Positions 34,298 through 43,664 of a stretch of DNA of 64,000 bases are shown piece by piece. The stretch's first letter is position 1; each line of letters opens with the position of its first letter. Source of the DNA: Ruminococcus flavefaciens (lineage in GTDB: Bacteria; Bacteroidota; Bacteroidia; Bacteroidales; P3); NCBI GenBank assembly GCA_023667315.1, contig JAMPAI010000003.1, positions 248,001-312,000 on the forward strand, written 5' to 3'. The notes beneath the pieces are model-generated. The model saw nothing but the letters and a program-made list of their open reading frames with translations, did not search any database and was not told the DNA's origin. The position numbers and the translations under genes are program-made.

Positions 34298-35590
34298 ATG
34301 GAACAGGATAAGAGAAAATACGGCAATGCGAACCCGCCTCACAAAGGCCGGGGCAATTTGCGTTGTTCGTTTTGCGGCAAGACCTTGGACGGCAGCATTC
34401 CCGCCGTGCAGGGCGCGGACGGGGCGGTTCTGTGTCAGGAATGCGCCCGCGTGGCCCAGCGGTATTTTGCCGAAATCGAAAAGGAATTTCCTTCGCGCCC
34501 CAAGTCCTGCGAACCGGTAAAACTCAAGAAACCGCAGGAAATAAAGCTGTTTCTCGACCAGTACGTTATCGGGCAGGACGAGGCCAAGAAGGTGCTTGCG
34601 GTGGCGGTGTATAACCACTACAAGCGCCTTAACTATTCGGCCGGGATCAAAGACAGCAACCAGACGGAAATCGAGAAGTCGAACATACTGATGGTGGGGC
34701 CCACCGGTACGGGCAAGACCCTTCTGGTGCGCAGCATCGCCCGTTTGCTCGATGTTCCTTTCTGCATCGCCGACGCCACCGTGCTTACCGAAGCCGGTTA
34801 CGTGGGCGAAGACGTGGACTCGATCCTGAGCCGCCTCCTGCAGGCCGCCGACTTCGACGTGGCACAGGCCGAGCGCGGCATTATCTTTATCGATGAAATC
34901 GACAAGATCGCGCGCAAGAGCAGCAATCCTTCCATTACCCGCGATGTCTCGGGCGAGGGGGTTCAGCAGGCCTTGCTGAAGCTGCTGGAGGGCACCGACG
35001 CCTTGGTTCCGCCGCAAGGAGGCCGCAAGCATCCCAACGCCGAGATGGTGAAGATAAACACCCGGCATATCCTCTTTATCGGCGGCGGCTCTTTCGACGG
35101 CATCGAGCGGCATATCGCCTCGCGCATGAACCGCACTGCCATCGGATATAGGAAAGATGAGGAACGTCAACGCGCGGACAAGGACGAGAACGTACTTAAA
35201 TATATCACCCCGCAGGACTTGCGTTCTTTCGGCATGATTCCCGAGCTGGTGGGGCGTTTCCCGGTGCTTACCTGGCTTGACGAACTGGACCGCGACGCCT
35301 TGCGCAGCATCCTTACCGAACCCAAGAACGCGCTGGTGCGCCAGTACAGGCAGTTGTTCGCCATCGACGGGGTCGAATTGGAATTCGATCCGGAAGTCTA
35401 TGATTTCGTGGCGGACAAGGCCTTGGAATTCAATATAGGCGCGCGGGGTCTGCGCGGCATCATGGAAGGCATGATGAACGAGCTGATGTACGAGATTCCG
35501 TCTTCCGGCATTAAGGAATATCGTGTAACTTTGGATTACGTAAAGTCCCATTTCGGAAAGGGACTGGCGGATAAACTCAAAAACAGCTGA
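34298..35590 (+). CDS. clpX: ATP-dependent Clp protease ATP-binding subunit ClpX
   Basis: A 430-residue AAA+ unfoldase that feeds substrates to ClpP. It has the N-terminal zinc-binding domain (CSFCGKT and CQECAR), Walker A GPTGTGKT, pore loop GYVGED, Walker [11 protein letters not shown], and the RKH loop GGRKHPNAE. The ATG at 34298 is chosen over an upstream TTG because it follows the -7 box. clpP is not adjacent. Confidence 0.95.
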   Translation: MEQDKRKYGNANPPHKGRGNLRCSFCGKTLDGSIPAVQGADGAVLCQECARVAQRYFAEIEKEFPSRPKSCEPVKLKKPQEIKLFLDQYVIGQDEAKKVLAVAVYNHYKRLNYSAGIKDSNQTEIEKSNILMVGPTGTGKTLLVRSIARLLDVPFCIADATVLTEAGYVGEDVDSILSRLLQAADFDVAQAERGIIFIDEIDKIARKSSNPSITRDVSGEGVQQALLKLLEGTDALVPPQGGRKHPNAEMVKINTRHILFIGGGSFDGIERHIASRMNRTAIGYRKDEERQRADKDENVLKYITPQDLRSFGMIPELVGRFPVLTWLDELDRDALRSILTEPKNALVRQYRQLFAIDGVELEFDPEVYDFVADKALEFNIGARGLRGIMEGMMNELMYEIPSSGIKEYRVTLDYVKSHFGKGLADKLKNS

Positions 35591-35593
35591 GGT

Positions 35594-36961
35594 ATGTTCC
35601 GTAGAGCGGTATGTCTGTTTCTTTTTTGCCTTTCCTGCTGTGGCCTGAACGCACAGCCGGACTGGTTCGAAAAGGCTTTTCCCCAAGGCGGGCGTATGGC
35701 TCAGGGCGAAACCAAGGCGGCCTCGCCGGTAAGGATCGTGTACGACGCCAACGTGATTTGCGTGGGGGGCGCGGCACACCTGAGCGTGGATCATTCCTTG
35801 TACGGCCCGGGAAGCGACCTGAGTTTCGAATGGTTTCAGAAAGGGGAGGATGGTTCGGAAGTTTTGCTCGGTACGGGCGAGAGCACGGACTTTAACTCCT
35901 ATGTGGAACAGGAAGTGTGCATTATCCTGAAGGCGATGGACGGCAGCCTGCCCATAGGCACCGACACGCTTTGGATTTACACGACCCGGATGCCCGGATA
36001 CACCACCGTTGACGACACCATCTGCAAGGGTATGGAGGCGACCGTGGGCGTGAACGGCGGCGGATACTGGGCCTGGAGCACCTCGGGAACCACATCGTTC
36101 ATCAACATACGTCCGGCGCAGACTACGGTCTATCGGGTGCGCGTCTCGAATTATCCTATCGTGCAGAGCGGCTATGTCAACGCCTGCTACGCCGAAGACT
36201 CGGCTATCGTGACGGTAAACGACTCGGCCATATTCACCTTGGCGGGCGACGGGGAGATGTGCGCGGGATTCGACGCCACGGTGCGTGTGGAAGGCGGTAC
36301 GGACGTTTACTGGAACGGAACGCCGGGCGGAATATCCCATGCCGTTACCGTGCTGCGGGATACCGTGTTGAATGTTACCGCCACCGACCGCTTCGGCTGC
36401 CGGGGCGTCAAGAAGTGGCCCCTTACGGTGGTGGAGAACCCCAAGGGCGAGATTTACGCCTATGTGGATGGAGAGCTTTCCGACACGGTCTGCTTAGGCT
36501 CGGCCATCAGGATAGAGGTGGAAAGCGAGATGGAATGCCGTTACCGCTGGTTCAACCGCGACACCACGCCTTTCGTGGAGATTTACCCGCAGGCGGACTT
36601 TACTGCCTATTGCGATATCTCGGTGGGCGGCAGTCTGGCGGGCACCGTGTGCAAGGCCCGTCTGGAAACCTTCGTTACCGTAAAGAACTGCCACCACGTA
36701 TATTTTGCCAGCGGCTTCGTGCTGGACGGCTATAACAAGACCTTCGGCCCGATAGGGGTGGAAGACACGACCCGCACCTACGAGTTCCGCATCTTCAACC
36801 ACAACGGAACGCAGGTGTTCCAGACCACGCGCTTTACCGAGGGCTGGGACGGCCGCTACAAGGGGCAATGGGTGCCGCCGGGCGTGTATGTCTATGTGTA
36901 CCGCGAAAAGTACCGTCAGCTTACGTGGGAACGCAAGGGCACGTTTGCCGTTATCAAATAA
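35594..36961 (+). CDS. Type IX secretion cargo protein with gliding-motility C-terminal domain
   Basis: A 455-residue secreted protein. A signal peptide (about residues 1-20, ending GLNAQ) precedes repeated beta-rich PKD/Ig-like modules with paired cysteines (ANVICVGGAAHLSV, DDTICKGMEATVGV, EMCAGFDATVRV). The last 85 residues (FRIFNHNGTQVFQTTRF, WDGRYKGQWVPPGVYVYVY, GTFAVIK) match the CHU_C/type B type IX sorting domain. It is probably displayed on the cell surface or secreted. It begins 3 bp after clpX, an unexpected partner. Confidence 0.85.
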   Translation: MFRRAVCLFLFCLSCCGLNAQPDWFEKAFPQGGRMAQGETKAASPVRIVYDANVICVGGAAHLSVDHSLYGPGSDLSFEWFQKGEDGSEVLLGTGESTDFNSYVEQEVCIILKAMDGSLPIGTDTLWIYTTRMPGYTTVDDTICKGMEATVGVNGGGYWAWSTSGTTSFINIRPAQTTVYRVRVSNYPIVQSGYVNACYAEDSAIVTVNDSAIFTLAGDGEMCAGFDATVRVEGGTDVYWNGTPGGISHAVTVLRDTVLNVTATDRFGCRGVKKWPLTVVENPKGEIYAYVDGELSDTVCLGSAIRIEVESEMECRYRWFNRDTTPFVEIYPQADFTAYCDISVGGSLAGTVCKARLETFVTVKNCHHVYFASGFVLDGYNKTFGPIGVEDTTRTYEFRIFNHNGTQVFQTTRFTEGWDGRYKGQWVPPGVYVYVYREKYRQLTWERKGTFAVIK

Positions 36962-37032
36962 GGTCCGGAGAATGGATTTTCAGAAACTTGCTTTGGAATG
37001 CCGTGGTCGTCGGGAGGAATCCCGATAGTTCT

Positions 37033-38364
37033 TTATTTGCCTAAAAGCTGGAACATGTTCTGTTTGTAGGCTTCCACACCGGGTTGGTCGAAGGGGTTCA
37101 CGTCCATTGAATAGCCGCTCAGTCCGCAGGCGAATTCAAAGAAATAAATCAACTGGCCGAGATACCGTTCGTTCAGCTCGGGAACGCAGATGCGCAGCAC
37201 AGGCACGTTGCCTTGTCCGGAATGCGCCATGAGCGTGCCTTCTTCGGCCTTCTGGTTCACGAACGCCATTTCCTTGCCGGCCACGAAATTCATGCCGTCC
37301 AGATTGCGTCCGTCTTGCGGAATGCTTATGCGGGTGTGCTGCCTGTCGAGGCTCAGCACGCTTTCGAAAAACAGGCGTTCGCCGTCCTGGATGTATTGGC
37401 CCAACGAATGCAGGTCGGTGGTGAAACCGGCGTTGGAGGGGAAAAGGCCTTTGCCCTGCTTGCCCTCGCTTTCGCCGTAGAGCTGTTTCCACCATTCGCT
37501 CAGGTAGTAGAAGCGCGGTTCGAAGTTAACAAGCAGTTCCACTTTCTTGCCGTTACCCACGTATTGCATCTGGCGGAAAAGGGCGTATTGGGCGGCGATG
37601 TTGCCGGTCCAGTCGATTGTGTCGGAAATAAGTCTTTCCTGCATTTGCGCCGCGCCCTTCACCAATGCCTTGATGTCGATGCCGGCCACCGCCAGCGGGA
37701 AAAGCCCCACCGGGCTGAGCACCGAATAACGGCCGCCGATATCGTCGGGCACCACGTAGGTGGTGTAGCCTTCTTCGGTGGCCAGGGTGCGCAGGGCGCC
37801 TTTGGTGCGGTCGGTAATGGCCACGATGCGTTGGCGCGCTTCTTCCTTGCCGTATTTCTTTTCGAGATGGTTGCGCAAGAGGCGGAAGGCGATGGCCGGT
37901 TCGGTGGTGGTGCCCGACTTGGAGATTACGCAGAGCGTGTAGTCGTGGCTGTCGAGCAGGGAGAGCAGTTCGTTCATGTAGTCCTGCCCCAGCTGATGCC
38001 CCGCGTAGATAACGGCCGGGCATCCGGGCATGCGGTCGGCCAGCTGCGGCTTAAGCGCCTCGATAATGGCGCGCGTTCCCAGATAGGAACCGCCGATGCC
38101 GATACATACGAACAACTGCGATTTTTGCTTGAAATCCTCCGCCTTGGCGATCATGGTGTCGAGTTCCTCCGCACGGATCTGTTCCGGCAGGCGGATCCAA
38201 CCCAAGAAACCGTTGCCCGCTCCGTTTCCGTCCAAGAGGGTGCGGTAGGCTTTCTCGATACGGTCTTTCAGAGCCGGAGTGTCGGCATCTTTGCGTTCCG
38301 CAAGGCTCTGAAGCGTTTTGCCGGCATCGAGCCCGTAGGTGAAGTCGAGGCGGAGGGATTCCAT
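37033..38364 (-). CDS. pgi: Glucose-6-phosphate isomerase
   Basis: A 443-residue glycolytic enzyme interconverting glucose 6-phosphate and fructose 6-phosphate. It has FVCIGIGGSYLGTRA, the sugar-phosphate site CVISKSGTTTEPAIAFRLL, and DDIGGRYSVLSPVGLFPLA. The ATG at 38364 is chosen, 13 bp after the gap stop, so gap and pgi form an operon. Confidence 0.95.
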   Translation of the reverse strand: MESLRLDFTYGLDAGKTLQSLAERKDADTPALKDRIEKAYRTLLDGNGAGNGFLGWIRLPEQIRAEELDTMIAKAEDFKQKSQLFVCIGIGGSYLGTRAIIEALKPQLADRMPGCPAVIYAGHQLGQDYMNELLSLLDSHDYTLCVISKSGTTTEPAIAFRLLRNHLEKKYGKEEARQRIVAITDRTKGALRTLATEEGYTTYVVPDDIGGRYSVLSPVGLFPLAVAGIDIKALVKGAAQMQERLISDTIDWTGNIAAQYALFRQMQYVGNGKKVELLVNFEPRFYYLSEWWKQLYGESEGKQGKGLFPSNAGFTTDLHSLGQYIQDGERLFFESVLSLDRQHTRISIPQDGRNLDGMNFVAGKEMAFVNQKAEEGTLMAHSGQGNVPVLRICVPELNERYLGQLIYFFEFACGLSGYSMDVNPFDQPGVEAYKQNMFQLLGK

Positions 38365-38377
38365 GACAGACTGGTTT

Positions 38378-39385
38378 TTATTTGAACAGGCGGCAGGCAA
38401 GGTCGGCCACGCGGCAGGAATAACCGAATTCGTTGTCGTACCAGGCCACCACTTTTACAAAATTGCCGTCCATCACCTTGGTGAGTTTGGAATCGAAAAT
38501 GGCGGAGTGATGATTGCCCACGATGTCGATGCTCACGATGGGGTCTTCGGTGTATTCGATAAAGCCCTTCATCGATCCTTCGGAGGCTTCTTTCATGGCG
38601 GCGTTCACTTCTTCCACCGTTACGCTGCGGTTCAGTTCGGCCGTAAGGTCAACCACCGATCCGTCGGGGGTGGGAACGCGCATGGCGAAACCGTCCATCT
38701 TTCCCTTGAGGTCGGGCAACACCAGGCCCACGGCCTTGGCCGCACCGGTGCTGGTGGGGACAATCGACATGGCTGCCGCGCGGGCACGGCGCAGGTCGCT
38801 ATGGTTGCCGTCCAGGATAACCTGGTCGTTGGTATAGGAGTGGATGGTATTCATGAAACCGCGGCGGATGCCGAATTTTTCGTGCAGCACCTTGGCCACG
38901 GGAGCCAGACAGTTGGTGGTGCAGGAAGCGTTGGAAACCAGTTTCAGGTCGGGCGTGATTACGTGTTCGTTAACCCCCATCACGATGGTGGCGTCCACAT
39001 CTTCGGCCTTGCCGGCGGGCGCGGTGAGCAACACTTTCTTGGCGCCGGCGGCCAGATGTTTCTCCATGCCCTCGCGTTTGCGGAAGACCCCGGTGGCTTC
39101 GATCACTATGTCCACATCGTGCTGCGCCCAGGGGATAAGGGCGGGGTCTCTCTGGAGATAGCAGGGAATGGACTTGCCGTTGACCACGAGGTTCTCGTTC
39201 TCCAGACGGGCCTCGCCGGGGAATTTGCCGTGCACGGAGTCGAATTTGAGCAGATGAGCCCTGGTTTCAAACGGCATCGTGCCGTTGATGGCCACGATTT
39301 CCACTTCGGATTTTTCCAGAAGGTTTCTGAAAGAGATGCGGCCAATACGGCCAAAACCGTTGATGGCGACTTTAATCTTAGACAT
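38378..39385 (-). CDS. gap: Type I glyceraldehyde-3-phosphate dehydrogenase
   Basis: A 335-residue phosphorylating dehydrogenase of glycolysis. It has the NAD-binding INGFGRIGRISFRN, the catalytic SNASCTTNCLAP, the RRARAAAMSIVPTSTGAA segment and the C-terminal WYDNEFGYSCRVADL. The loop after the first strand (INGTMPFETRAHLLKFDS) is short, as in a subset of bacterial enzymes. It heads the gap-pgi operon and has a -7 box about 70 bp upstream. Confidence 0.95.
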   Translation of the reverse strand: MSKIKVAINGFGRIGRISFRNLLEKSEVEIVAINGTMPFETRAHLLKFDSVHGKFPGEARLENENLVVNGKSIPCYLQRDPALIPWAQHDVDIVIEATGVFRKREGMEKHLAAGAKKVLLTAPAGKAEDVDATIVMGVNEHVITPDLKLVSNASCTTNCLAPVAKVLHEKFGIRRGFMNTIHSYTNDQVILDGNHSDLRRARAAAMSIVPTSTGAAKAVGLVLPDLKGKMDGFAMRVPTPDGSVVDLTAELNRSVTVEEVNAAMKEASEGSMKGFIEYTEDPIVSIDIVGNHHSAIFDSKLTKVMDGNFVKVVAWYDNEFGYSCRVADLACRLFK

Positions 39386-39454
39386 AATGCAAATTGTTTG
39401 TTACGGTGTTAAACGTCTGCCGCACCTCCGTGGTTTACGGGAAAACGGCAAAAA

Positions 39455-39462
39455 CAAAGGTA
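39455..39462 (-). promoter_or_regulatory. -7 box (TACCTTTG) of gap-pgi
   Basis: A perfect TAnnTTTG on the minus strand (39462-39455) gives a leader of about 60 bases before the gap ATG. No clear -33 TTTG at normal spacing. Confidence 0.5.
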
Positions 39463-39498
39463 CGTAATTTAGACCAATTTACGAAAAGGGATATTTTT

Positions 39499-41088
39499 TT
39501 ACACGAACTTCGCCTCGCGGCGGAAGATCTTGCGCAGGCTTTTCCATTTAGGAAAGATGGCGAAGGGGCGTATCGGGGCGTGGCTCACCAGGATCACGAG
39601 CAGCGACACGAGGGCTGCCATGAGCAGCCAGCCGTAAATCTCCTTCATCGACACCACCAGGGCCTGTCGCTGCACCATGCCGTAGAGATTTCCCAAGGGA
39701 ATATGCGCCGCGGCGGGGTTCACATCGGTAAACCTCGCGCCCAACAAGGCGGCGTTCTTGGCCATGGTGTGCCGCAGCAGTTCGCCCACGATGGCCGGGC
39801 TGAGCGTGGCGCCCACCACCGCGCCCGTAAAGCCGTTGATGGTGAGCGCCTGCGGAAACACGAAGAAATGCAGCCCGCTCTGCACGATCGAGGTAAGGAA
39901 GACAATCGAGATGACCACCGAGGCGAAACCCCGTATGAAGAGCGGCAGGAACAGCGATTGCTTCTCCACCCCGTAATCGATCATGAAGTAGAACCACGCC
40001 AAATAGACGGCGGCCAGGGCGAAGCCGATGGCGGTCATGGTCTTGTAGCGCCATTTGCGCAAGGCAAAGCTGAGGTAGGTGAAGCCGCATCCGGCCAGAA
40101 TGCCGGCGAAGGCGTAGAGGTTCAGGTCGATGGCGTTGGTTTCGTCGAAGCCGAGGATGGCGAAGGCATAGGTATGCTCGAACACGTGTTCGGTGGCAAT
40201 CAGCGTAAAGAACACTAAGTAGATGAGGGTCGCCCGCACCACGTTGCGGTTGGTCATGGCCTGGAAGCTGATGTAGGGGTGGTGCAGGAAAGAGGCCCGC
40301 CAAAGGTTGATGCATAGACAGGCCGCGCCCAATACCGTGGCGCCGATAATCTCCCCGGCTTCCCACCAGTCGTAGAAATTGCCGTACACGCAGATAAAGG
40401 TGAAGCAGAGCATGAACACGCTCCACAGGCCGGCGCCGATCCAGTCGATGCCCAGAAAGGGAATCTGCATCATGTCGCGGTGCGGTTTCACCAAAATAAG
40501 CACCATCACGATCATCAGAAGCAGAAGGCCGCTCATGATCCAGTGCATGTATTCCCATTGGGCAAAGAAGGCGGTATATACGGTGGCCAGGCCGCTGAGC
40601 TGTATCACGCTGTCAACCACTAAGTATACGTAGCAGAAGAAAATGGCCATGTCGCGCACCGGGGTCAGCCAAAGCTGTATCGTGGAGTTGCAGGCGAAGG
40701 TGGCCTGCATGCGGAACCAGCCCGCGATAAAGCAGGTAAGCACCAATACGGGCACGGAGGAGGTGTGGGCGCAGATAAGGGTGGCCGCCAGCAGCACGCC
40801 CGCGCAGGTGAGCAGGCTCACCCGGTTGGAGAACCGGAACTTTACGCGGAACATCACGCAGAAGTTGATGGCCATGCCCACCAAGGAGGCGTAGCCCGCC
40901 ATCAGGATGTCTTCCTGCATCAGCGCGGTGCTGCCCACCATATCGGAGGCCGCCGCCAGATAAACCCCGCCCGAGAACTGCACGATCAGCACGAAGAAGA
41001 TGAACAGCCAGGGTTTGAGCCGCCTCGGAATGTAATCGGGAACGTCAGGGATGTCGAAAGGCCCCTGCGATGCGTGCCAGTCCGCCAT
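39499..41088 (-). CDS. MFS efflux transporter (DHA2/EmrB-like)
   Basis: A 529-residue membrane protein with about 14 hydrophobic segments and a short cytoplasmic N-terminus (PDYIPRRLKPW). Size and helix number fit the DHA2 drug:H+ antiporter group. It starts 1 bp after the HlyD-type adaptor stop and follows a TolC-type gene, so the three encode an EmrAB-TolC-like tripartite pump across both membranes. Substrate unknown. Motifs in the protein are diverged from classic EmrB. Confidence 0.85.
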   Translation of the reverse strand: MADWHASQGPFDIPDVPDYIPRRLKPWLFIFFVLIVQFSGGVYLAAASDMVGSTALMQEDILMAGYASLVGMAINFCVMFRVKFRFSNRVSLLTCAGVLLAATLICAHTSSVPVLVLTCFIAGWFRMQATFACNSTIQLWLTPVRDMAIFFCYVYLVVDSVIQLSGLATVYTAFFAQWEYMHWIMSGLLLLMIVMVLILVKPHRDMMQIPFLGIDWIGAGLWSVFMLCFTFICVYGNFYDWWEAGEIIGATVLGAACLCINLWRASFLHHPYISFQAMTNRNVVRATLIYLVFFTLIATEHVFEHTYAFAILGFDETNAIDLNLYAFAGILAGCGFTYLSFALRKWRYKTMTAIGFALAAVYLAWFYFMIDYGVEKQSLFLPLFIRGFASVVISIVFLTSIVQSGLHFFVFPQALTINGFTGAVVGATLSPAIVGELLRHTMAKNAALLGARFTDVNPAAAHIPLGNLYGMVQRQALVVSMKEIYGWLLMAALVSLLVILVSHAPIRPFAIFPKWKSLRKIFRREAKFV

Positions 41089-41089
41089 C

Positions 41090-42124
41090 TCAGTACCTCA
41101 CTTCGCTTTCCACATTCATACCGGCACGCAGCAAGGCCATCTTGTCGGCATCGTTGCCTTCCGAGAACTCGATGCGCACGGGAACGCGCTGGCGCACCTT
41201 TACGAAATTGCCCGCCGAGTTGTCTTGCGGCAAGATGGAAAGGCTGGAGCCCGTGGCTTTCGAAATCGACACCACCTCGCCCTTGAAGCGGACGCCCGGA
41301 ATGGCATCCACCTTGATATCCACCTCGGCGCCCGGGCTGATGTGTTTCAACTGGGTTTCCTTGTAGTTGGCCGTTACCCAGATCTCGCCCTCGTCCACCA
41401 CGTCGAGCAGGGTCTGTCCGGGCTGGATCAGCTGGCCTATCTGGATTTCCTTGCGGGAGGTGAAGCCGTCGCAGGGCGCCACAATCACGGTGTAGGAGAG
41501 GTTCAGCCGTGCCGTTTCCAGCAGGGCCTTGGCCAGTTCCACGCCGGCGTCCGTCTGGGCGGCACGGTCCTTGGTCTGTTCCACGGCCGATGAAGTGGTG
41601 GCGTATTGACGTTTGCACATCTGATAGCGCGCTTTCTTGGCTTCGTAATCGGTTTTGGCCGCATCGTACTGTTGCCTGGTAACGGCTTGCTGTTCCAGCA
41701 GTTTTTCGTAACGGGCAAACTCGGTGGCGGCGTTTTCCATCAATACCTTGGCCTCGAAAACAGAGGCTTCGCTCACCTCGCGGCTGGAGGCGGCCATGCT
41801 TACGCCCTGATTGGCAGCCTTGCGGCCGGCCAGCGCGTTCTGATAGTCGGCATTGGCCTGCGCCACACGCAGGCGCATGTCTGCATCGTCGATAATCACC
41901 AAGGTGTCGCCTTTCCTCACGTATCGGTATTCTTCAAAGCGTATTTCCTTGATGTAGCCCTGCACGCGGCTGTTTACCGGCACGATCTGCCGGCAAACCT
42001 GGGCGTTGTCGGTAAATTCCACGCGTCCGAGGTGGATGAATTTGCCGCAAATCCAAACGGCGGCTACGGCGATCACGGCAATGGTGACGGCGTAAGACAG
42101 TATTTTCTTGCTGCGGTGTCTCAT
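41090..42124 (-). CDS. HlyD/EmrA-family membrane fusion protein
   Basis: A 344-residue periplasmic adaptor. One N-terminal membrane helix (about residues 9-29), a biotinyl-lipoyl-like half (VNSRVQGYIKEIRFEEYRYV), a coiled-coil hairpin of about 110 residues, a second lipoyl half (LSYTVIVAPCDGFTSRKEIQ) and a beta-barrel domain (EIWVTANYKETQLKHI). It overlaps the TolC-type gene by 4 bp and links the MFS pump to the outer-membrane channel. Confidence 0.92.
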   Translation of the reverse strand: MRHRSKKILSYAVTIAVIAVAAVWICGKFIHLGRVEFTDNAQVCRQIVPVNSRVQGYIKEIRFEEYRYVRKGDTLVIIDDADMRLRVAQANADYQNALAGRKAANQGVSMAASSREVSEASVFEAKVLMENAATEFARYEKLLEQQAVTRQQYDAAKTDYEAKKARYQMCKRQYATTSSAVEQTKDRAAQTDAGVELAKALLETARLNLSYTVIVAPCDGFTSRKEIQIGQLIQPGQTLLDVVDEGEIWVTANYKETQLKHISPGAEVDIKVDAIPGVRFKGEVVSISKATGSSLSILPQDNSAGNFVKVRQRVPVRIEFSEGNDADKMALLRAGMNVESEVRY

Positions 42125-43443
42125 ATCTTTCCGGTTGTAAATAAGAGTTTGTAATAGTAATAGATGATGTTGATGCGGGCGTTCACCAACTGCTGCTCGG
42201 CATCCAGTTGCGCGTTGGCTGCATCGAGCATATCGGTAATCAGCGCCATGTCGGCCGCGTAGCGGGTGGAGGTGGTGCGGTAGTTGCGGCTCGCCAGTTC
42301 CACGCTCTTCTGCTGGGTGAGCAGTTCCTGATAGGCCTCCATGTAGCGGATATAGTTGGCGCGAACCGCCAGGGCGATGTTCTCGCGTGCCACATCAAGT
42401 TCTTCCTGGGCCTGCTGCGTGGAAAGCCGGGTGGCGGCCAGTTTCCGGCTGCTCTTGTATAGCGAGGAGAAGTTATAGCTCACGCCCAGGCCCACGTACC
42501 AGTAGCTGAGGTTCTTGTCGAGGGGCGGGATTTCCACGAGGATGGGACCGTCGAGTGTCCAGAAGGCCTGCACGCCGATTTGGGGCAGGCGTTCCGATTT
42601 AATCAGCGATTCGGCCTTGCGGCTTATGTTGACCCCCGATTCGGCCAATTGCAGGGAAGGGGCGTTGCCTTCGGCTTCCTGCTGCCACCAGGCCGGCTCG
42701 TTGCCGGGCAGGGATTCGGCGAATATGGACGAGTCGGGCAGCACCACGGTGCCTTCCGGCAAACCGGCCGTAACCACGAGGTTGTCGTTGAGGATTTGCA
42801 GCGTGTTGTCGATTTTCACCAACTGCAGTTCGAGCGTGGAAACCAACAGTTCGTAGCGGGTGATGTCGTTCTGAAGCGCCGTTCCCTGGCTGTAGCGGGC
42901 CTTCATGTCGTCGAGCACCTGCTGGGCCTGCTCGATGTTCTTCTGCATCACCTCTTTCAGGTTGGAATATTTGTAGAGGTCGAGGTAGAAGCCGGCAAGG
43001 CGGAAGCGGATGTTGTCGCGCTGGAAATCGGTGGCGTAGCGGGCGGCGGTGCTTTGCATCTTGGCCATGTCGATGGCGTTCTTGATGGCCCCGCCCGTAT
43101 AGACGGCCTGTTCCACCTTTACCGAAAGCCCGTTGCCGAGGTGGGGGATGGGGGCTTTCGTGTAGTTGGAGAAATCCCGGTCGGTGATGAATCCGTCGCC
43201 GATATAACTGAGCGAGAGTGCGGCGTTTATTTCGGGCAGCCGTCCGCTTTTGGCCACCGACACTTGTTTTTCCGCCACTTTTTCGGCGGTCAACAGGGGG
43301 CGCAGGTGAACCCCGTTGGTTTCCGCTGACTCGAATATCTCTTTGAGCGTAAACGTTTTGGGTACATCCTCTGCATAAGCGCATGCGCCAAGGCTCCACA
43401 GCGCAGCCAACAGCAGCCCCGTGAGCAATCTGGTACTGTTCAT
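42121..43443 (-). CDS. TolC-family outer membrane efflux protein
   Basis: A 440-residue outer-membrane factor with a signal sequence (LLAALWSLGACAYA, where LGAC may be a lipobox). Two repeated helical halves carry the TolC pattern of long coiled coils (QAQEELDVARENIALAVRAN, NAQLDAEQQLVNARINIIYY). It is the first gene of the efflux operon. A TACTTTTG box at 43650-43643 upstream could drive it. Confidence 0.92.
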   Translation of the reverse strand: MNSTRLLTGLLLAALWSLGACAYAEDVPKTFTLKEIFESAETNGVHLRPLLTAEKVAEKQVSVAKSGRLPEINAALSLSYIGDGFITDRDFSNYTKAPIPHLGNGLSVKVEQAVYTGGAIKNAIDMAKMQSTAARYATDFQRDNIRFRLAGFYLDLYKYSNLKEVMQKNIEQAQQVLDDMKARYSQGTALQNDITRYELLVSTLELQLVKIDNTLQILNDNLVVTAGLPEGTVVLPDSSIFAESLPGNEPAWWQQEAEGNAPSLQLAESGVNISRKAESLIKSERLPQIGVQAFWTLDGPILVEIPPLDKNLSYWYVGLGVSYNFSSLYKSSRKLAATRLSTQQAQEELDVARENIALAVRANYIRYMEAYQELLTQQKSVELASRNYRTTSTRYAADMALITDMLDAANAQLDAEQQLVNARINIIYYYYKLLFTTGKI

Positions 43444-43525
43444 AAAACTGTAATTAAAGACTGAAAATCCCGGAATTTATCGAGGAAAAAAGATTCGGCT
43501 TTCGGGAAAACCGATGGCAAAAAAG

Positions 43526-43612
43526 TTATTGGGAACTCTTCCAGCTTTCTTTAAAGGCCTGGTTTATGATGTTTGGCATTTCGCCTGAAAGAGAATACGT
43601 TATAAGTTTCAT
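43526..43612 (-). CDS. Possible 28-residue leader peptide gene
   Basis: ATG at 43612 opens MKLITYSLSGEMPNII and ends KESWKSSQ at 43526. A TACTTTTG -7 box (43650-43643) lies 30 bp before it. It could be a leader peptide or small protein ahead of the efflux operon, whose first gene begins 82 bp further on. I recognise no family; it may be chance. Confidence 0.25.
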   Translation of the reverse strand: MKLITYSLSGEMPNIINQAFKESWKSSQ

Positions 43613-43642
43613 TGCAAGCACGGCTCTTTGTGAACCGCGGTG

Positions 43643-43650
43643 CAAAAGTA
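43643..43650 (-). promoter_or_regulatory. -7 box (TACTTTTG) upstream of efflux operon
   Basis: A TAnnTTTG match on the minus strand, just after the stop of the DUF4143 ATPase gene. It would transcribe the short leader and the TolC-HlyD-MFS genes. Confidence 0.4.
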
Positions 43651-43664
43651 CGGAAAAATTTTGT

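Noticed and set aside
34271-36340. 689-codon minus-strand frame opposite clpX and the type IX cargo gene
   Set aside because: Spans two real genes and their junction; antisense shadow.
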